The notes under the pieces: model-generated | Databases searched by the model: none | What the model saw: only the letters and a program-made list of their open reading frames with translations | What the model was told of the DNA's origin: nothing | Program-made: the position numbers and the translations under genes | Shown: positions 33,121 through 37,659 of the stretch, piece after piece | How the letters are laid out: each line of letters begins with the position of its first letter | Numbering within the stretch: position 1 is the first letter of the stretch | Assembly (NCBI GenBank): GCA_021161185.1 | Contig: JAGHBC010000144.1 | Span: 1 to 37,659 of the forward strand | From: Fidelibacterota bacterium | GTDB lineage: Bacteria; Fidelibacterota; UBA2242 | Reading direction: 5' to 3' | DNA length: 37,659 nucleotides

Positions 33121-36100
33121 GTGAAAAAAGCAGTTAAAATAGCGATCTGGATATTTATCGTACTCCTACTTGTAGGAAGCGGGGCTGCCTTCTATATACT
33201 TCACTCAGATATCTGGAAGAATTCCCTGGCTGCCGTACTTCATAAACAGTTGGAAAGTAAGTATCAGCTGGATTTGTCAATTGAGGAAATAAGTGGTAGT
33301 CCTTTCGGCAGTCTTCAATTCAAAAGTCTTAATCTAGCCACGTTTAATAACGCAGAAATTCTTTATATCGGTAAAATAAATTTAGAGTTCGGTTTAATTC
33401 CGCTTATTTTTCAAAAAGGTACAATCAATTACCTCGGCATTGATTCCCTGTTCTTTTCTTATCCCGGAAGTATCGATACTTTAAAATCACATCTTAGCCT
33501 TCAAAACAGATCGGCTTCTGGAAAACGGTTAGAATTTCAAAAAATTGAAATAACAAAATTAATTATTCACGATAGTAATAATTCTGAAGAAGAATTAGTA
33601 ACCAGCCAGGCGATAAACGGCAGTTGTCTATTTACGCCGGAGTCTATCTCAATATTCGTTGAAGATGCTGGTTTTTTTGTTGAGTCATTCAACGAAAAAG
33701 TGACGATGCAAAATACCGCAATGTCATTGATATCCGACTCTTTGGTTATTCATGAATGTCAATTAAAAAATAGATCTACCGAACTGGGATTGTGTGGGTA
33801 TGTAAAATTGGATTCCGGCAAGAGATTTAATCTTGATTGCAGAGCCGGGCGAATTATCTTCCGGGAACGTTTCCCCGAGCAGCAAAATATATTTTCAAAG
33901 AATGATTACCTGGATATTGTGGGTAACGTGAACAATGAAGATGATTTTGTTCAAATAGATTTTAGGTTTAACGGCGTTTATCAAGATAACAAAATCACAA
34001 AAGGGGTTGTTAAAGGATCTATAGATCAGGGCGATTATAGTGTCTCTGAATTTTTCTGCCGTTCCGGAGAGGAAACTATTACCGGTAGTGGAAAGTGGAA
34101 TGCAAAAAGTGGTTTATTTGCCCAAATTGGCATCGACGGCGTAAATTTGGAAAAATGGAATGTCCTTAATATGCAAACGCGGGTAAATGGTCTCGTATCG
34201 GTCAACGTTGATGGTAATTTATTTAACCCCAACAGTATTATTACGAAAATAAATTTCAATCATACGCGCTTTGATACTCTCCTTGTTAATTCCATGGAAG
34301 GTAAATTTATTTATGCCAATGGTCGCATTGAGACGGTTGATACCGTGCGGGCATTTTTTGAAGATACGAAAGTAAAACTTGAGGGCTGGGGGAATCTGGA
34401 TTCCAACACTGTAAATGCAAGAGTCTATTTTAATTCAAGAAACGTTCTTTCGCTTTCGGAATTAGCCGGGATTGGGAAACTCAAGGGCGGATTGGAAGGG
34501 TTTCTTGAAGCAACCGGAAAAATCCGCAATCCGGATTTTCGGGGATGGATCAGAGGCCGTGATATTGGCGTTTCAAATATGTATTTCGAAGATGCTGTTG
34601 CGCGTTTTGGTCTTCTTAATATCAGGGAAAAGCATTTTGGCGACATCTATGTTGAGGCAACGAACGGTATTACTCCGCTGCTTAACGATACAATTCCGAT
34701 GGCATCAATGATCGTTAGTTTTGAAAATGACACGGCAATTGTAAGGTCTTTACGGATTGTCGGTGAAGATCTTAATGTTGAGATTCAAGGGAAAATGATC
34801 GAATTTACAGACCTCTATTTTGACCGGATTGAAGCTGACAAACAAGGCAATTCAATACGAAATATTGACCCGATTCATTTTTCCTGGAATGCCGATACGA
34901 TCAGTTTGGATGAAGTTCGTTTTTCACTGAATGGCGGTATGTTAATCGTGTCGGGCGATGCAGTAAACCGCCGGATTAAGTCGCTTATTGTTAATATCAG
35001 CGATTTAAACATTGATCCTTTTAATAGCTATTTACGAGGTCCTCGGGGAGTTACGGGTGTATTAAACGGATTGATCTCTTATGTGGATACTTCCGGAGTC
35101 CCTGCAGTTTATAGCCGAATAGATATAAAAGATGCAAATTTATTCGGGAATAATTTTAATATTGTTCGACTCGAATCGAGAATAGCGCAAAACCGGATTA
35201 AGTTGGAAAATATATTGTTCGAGGATGTTGAAAAAGGATTCATGAATGGATATGGTACCCTTGGGTGTAATTTTCCATTGACTGAGGGTTTTATGTTTAT
35301 CGACTCAACGGATTCGATAGATATTCAGATGGTATTTGAAAATTTCGCTTTTAATATATTTGATCCTTTTCTGTTACCTGGAAAGTCGAAAGACGGCAAG
35401 ATGTTTGGATCATTGAATATTAACGGGCTCATGAATGATCCTGTATTTAAGTATCAATTAAAGATAATGGATCCGGTTTTCGATCGTTTATCCGGAGATG
35501 AATTACAGGTGAAAGGAGAATATAAAAATTCAAAATTAGAATTTGCCGACATTATGTTGCGGGATGAAAAGGGACTATGCAGGGGCTCCGGCTATTTGCC
35601 ATATAATTTTAAATTTATACCGAGACATTTTATCCTTGAAAAAGATTCAAGTATGTATATGAATTTTTCCCTACACACATCGGGGCTCAAATTTTTATCC
35701 GAATATGTAAAAATATTTGAGAGTATAGACGGCGAATATAATTTGGCTCTGAGTCTTTCCGGAACACCAAATAATCCTATCCGTTCGGGGAATGTTATTG
35801 TGAGAAATGGGGTTGTTCAACTTAGACCGCTTGAAAATCCTATAACCGGTCTTGAAGGCAGCGCTATAATGCGTAATAATACGATGGAAATTGTATCTTT
35901 ATCAGGATATATGCAAAAGCCTGTATCACGAACCCGTATAGATAAATTCAGGCGCAAATTAAGTTCTTGCACCTGGGACATTCTGTTTCCCCCGTCACTA
36001 TCGTCCAATGAACCAAACGTGTCTATAGCCGGCACACTTGACTTTACAAAATTTTTCAGACCTGCTTTTGACATTCAAGTGACCGGAAAGGAGATGTACA

Positions 36101-37029
36101 TTCGTACACTTCTGGCAGAACAAGAGGGAATTGTCGATGGTCAATTCAGTGTTATCGGTGGCGATACGTTGAATATCGAGGGTAATGTTGATATCAATGA
36201 ATTTATTATTCGGAATGAATTCGGAAGTTCCGAACAGCTATTAAAGAAAGTATTACCAAGTAAAACCTATACAAATATCAATTTGCATACGATTATTCCC
36301 GGCAACTTATATTTTCGCAACAGCCAGTTGGATTGTGAGCTTGAAGGCGAAATGTGGATCATTAAACACGGAGCTGACCCATATCGCTTTTCCGGAACAC
36401 TTGATATACGTAAGGGAAAATTCATTTATTACGGTTGGGAGTTTGAGGTTGTTCACGGAACAGTGATTTTTGATCCTACGGAATTCAATCCGATCTTGGA
36501 TATAGAAGCAAAAGTAAATCTTGCATCTTATGTACAATCCGATACCATGACTACCCAATTAGCTGAAGATGATTATGTAGTAATACGGCTGTCCGGAGAC
36601 CTTCAGAACCCTACCTTGGAATTTGATTCCGGAAATAAATATAATGAAAGTGATATATTAATGTTTTTAACCAGAACAGGTGGACCCTTTAATCAAGATC
36701 GTCTATCAGCTGATGTCATAAACGTATTTGGATTGTATTTTAAGAGGCAATTTGAAAAGAATATCAGTCGGATCAGCGGTTTGGATGAATTTGAATTGCG
36801 TACCAGGGGAAATTTATTGTCCAATCGACAGCCGGATCAGTGGAGTTTTGTCATTGGTCAAAAAATACGGCCCAATCTTTATTTAAAATACGAACGTGCA
36901 TTATCATTGATTGAACCCAATCAGCAATTGGGAGTTGAATATCGCTTAAGCAGGAATATCTCCATAGTAGGCGATATTAACCAGGATGGATTGCTAAGTA
37001 TTAACTATATATATAAGTATCGATATTAA
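33121..37029 (+). CDS. tamB: TamB-like translocation and assembly protein
   Basis: TamB-type proteins are long beta-groove bridges between inner and outer membrane and are linked to phospholipid transport and outer-membrane protein assembly. The 1302-residue protein has an N-terminal membrane anchor (about residues 5-27), then more than 1000 residues of repetitive beta strands with the AsmA/TamB pattern, and the DUF490 (TamB C-terminal) block near the end: FSGTLDIRKGKFIYYGWEF, VIFDPTEFNPILDIEA, VIRLSGDLQNPTLEFDS, DILMFLTRTG. The GTG start has an AGGTGG site 5 bases upstream. The Omp85 gene right behind it (2 bases after the stop) is the natural partner, as TamA is for TamB. Confidence 0.9.
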   Translation: MKKAVKIAIWIFIVLLLVGSGAAFYILHSDIWKNSLAAVLHKQLESKYQLDLSIEEISGSPFGSLQFKSLNLATFNNAEILYIGKINLEFGLIPLIFQKGTINYLGIDSLFFSYPGSIDTLKSHLSLQNRSASGKRLEFQKIEITKLIIHDSNNSEEELVTSQAINGSCLFTPESISIFVEDAGFFVESFNEKVTMQNTAMSLISDSLVIHECQLKNRSTELGLCGYVKLDSGKRFNLDCRAGRIIFRERFPEQQNIFSKNDYLDIVGNVNNEDDFVQIDFRFNGVYQDNKITKGVVKGSIDQGDYSVSEFFCRSGEETITGSGKWNAKSGLFAQIGIDGVNLEKWNVLNMQTRVNGLVSVNVDGNLFNPNSIITKINFNHTRFDTLLVNSMEGKFIYANGRIETVDTVRAFFEDTKVKLEGWGNLDSNTVNARVYFNSRNVLSLSELAGIGKLKGGLEGFLEATGKIRNPDFRGWIRGRDIGVSNMYFEDAVARFGLLNIREKHFGDIYVEATNGITPLLNDTIPMASMIVSFENDTAIVRSLRIVGEDLNVEIQGKMIEFTDLYFDRIEADKQGNSIRNIDPIHFSWNADTISLDEVRFSLNGGMLIVSGDAVNRRIKSLIVNISDLNIDPFNSYLRGPRGVTGVLNGLISYVDTSGVPAVYSRIDIKDANLFGNNFNIVRLESRIAQNRIKLENILFEDVEKGFMNGYGTLGCNFPLTEGFMFIDSTDSIDIQMVFENFAFNIFDPFLLPGKSKDGKMFGSLNINGLMNDPVFKYQLKIMDPVFDRLSGDELQVKGEYKNSKLEFADIMLRDEKGLCRGSGYLPYNFKFIPRHFILEKDSSMYMNFSLHTSGLKFLSEYVKIFESIDGEYNLALSLSGTPNNPIRSGNVIVRNGVVQLRPLENPITGLEGSAIMRNNTMEIVSLSGYMQKPVSRTRIDKFRRKLSSCTWDILFPPSLSSNEPNVSIAGTLDFTKFFRPAFDIQVTGKEMYIRTLLAEQEGIVDGQFSVIGGDTLNIEGNVDINEFIIRNEFGSSEQLLKKVLPSKTYTNINLHTIIPGNLYFRNSQLDCELEGEMWIIKHGADPYRFSGTLDIRKGKFIYYGWEFEVVHGTVIFDPTEFNPILDIEAKVNLASYVQSDTMTTQLAEDDYVVIRLSGDLQNPTLEFDSGNKYNESDILMFLTRTGGPFNQDRLSADVINVFGLYFKRQFEKNISRISGLDEFELRTRGNLLSNRQPDQWSFVIGQKIRPNLYLKYERALSLIEPNQQLGVEYRLSRNISIVGDINQDGLLSINYIYKYRY

Positions 37030-37031
37030 AT

Positions 37032-37659
37032 TTGAGTTTTACAAATAGTTTCAAATACCGGATTTTTGTTTTCCTGTTTATCATGGGGCTTGCTTATATT
37101 GTAGGTGCCCAAAGCCGCTTTACACCGACGGAATACACTGTTGGGAAGATCTATATTTCCGGGAATCATTCTTTTACGACCCGCTGGCTGAAAAAGCAGA
37201 TGAACTTAAAAGATAAACGTTTTAACCGGAGCAAGACTTTTACCCGGCGACTGATTGAACTGGACAGGATATTATTACAGACTATCTATATTAAAAATGG
37301 CTACTTGAATTGTACTGTCAGAGATTCCTTTGATGTTAACGATAAGGGAAGGGTCGATCTGTTCTATTTTATTGACGAAGGGCGTCAGTATTTCCTGGAG
37401 GAAATCAATATTGAGGGCAATAGTTCCTTGTCAAAACGAAATATTATAAATATTCTAAACCATAAATTGCATGAACCGTATAATCCTATCCGAATTCGGA
37501 AAGGCCTAAAAAAGGTCAAAACTGAATATGCCAACATTGGAAAGCCCTTAGCCAGTGTGACTGATTCTCTTGATGTAAATGATGATATTCATCTATTTAT
37601 TCGCATTGTGGAAAATTCAACGATGAGTATTGATGATATTCGGATAACTAATAACAAGC
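37032..37659 (+). CDS. Omp85-family protein (TamA/BamA-like), 5' part only
   Basis: The reading frame is open from a TTG at 37032 to the end of the window (209 codons), so only the N-terminal portion is seen. A signal peptide (YRIFVFLFIMGLAYIVGAQ, cut near residue 27) is followed by POTRA-type sequences: VGKIYISGNHSFTTRWLKKQM, then FYFIDEGRQYFLEEINIEG followed by NSSLSKRNIINILNHKLHEPYN. The wording I-x-x-x-G-N-x-x-x-x and G-x-x-Y-x-x-x-x-I is that of POTRA repeats. The barrel would lie beyond the window. Its position directly behind tamB (2-base gap) suggests a TamA-like role rather than BamA; a second BAM-type gene elsewhere cannot be excluded. Confidence 0.82.
   Translation, partial: MSFTNSFKYRIFVFLFIMGLAYIVGAQSRFTPTEYTVGKIYISGNHSFTTRWLKKQMNLKDKRFNRSKTFTRRLIELDRILLQTIYIKNGYLNCTVRDSFDVNDKGRVDLFYFIDEGRQYFLEEINIEGNSSLSKRNIINILNHKLHEPYNPIRIRKGLKKVKTEYANIGKPLASVTDSLDVNDDIHLFIRIVENSTMSIDDIRITNNK

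Overview
The window comes from a moderately AT-rich, Gram-negative (diderm) bacterium. It carries a PorV-like protein and a secreted protein ending in a type A type IX secretion (T9SS) sorting domain. It also has BamD, TamB and an Omp85 protein, several lipoproteins, and a glycogen-synthase-like/lipoprotein gene pair that I recall from Bacteroidota. This points to the Fibrobacteres-Chlorobi-Bacteroidetes superphylum, most likely a non-Bacteroidota lineage such as Neomarinimicrobiota, Calditrichota or a relative. The phylum is an inference; no rRNA gene is present to settle it. Nearly all genes lie on the + strand. Many start with TTG or GTG and overlap their neighbours, so the operons are tightly packed.

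Layout. 1-1392: a type II toxin-antitoxin pair (ribbon-helix-helix antitoxin, RelE/ParE toxin) with a promoter and operator-like palindrome, then about 675 bases without a gene that hold dispersed-repeat fragments. 1393-4389: long-form glucose-1-phosphate thymidylyltransferase, tRNA methylthiotransferase MtaB and a deoxynucleoside kinase, closed by a terminator-like hairpin. 4499-6660: the purine genes purN-purH. 6676-12187: the rod-shape cluster mreB, mreC, mreD, mrdA (PBP2), rodA. 12352-16926: an envelope-related group made of a truncated glycogen-synthase-like protein, a two-repeat lipoprotein, an outer-membrane barrel protein and a TPR lipoprotein. It runs straight into rpiB, glyA, nrdR and a 54-residue Trm112-like gene (16926-19437).

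19637-28060 is the most unusual part. A PorV-like protein with an Asp-rich insert is followed by a large T9SS cargo related to M6 peptidases whose HExxH site is gone. Next is a 1017-residue protein that joins an intact HExxH gluzincin domain, a PD40 beta-propeller and an Omp85-like barrel, and then a DUF5683-like membrane protein. My working idea is that these form a cell-surface module: PorV delivers the M6-like pseudo-peptidase, while the barrel-anchored protease is made alongside it. This is not proven by the sequence.

28306-37659: bamD-nadD, lepA, a CPBP-family membrane protease, two divergent serine tRNAs (GCT and TGA), and tamB followed by an Omp85/TamA-like gene that runs off the end of the window. 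Outer-membrane biogenesis (BamD, TamB, Omp85, PorV, lipoproteins) is the theme of the second half.
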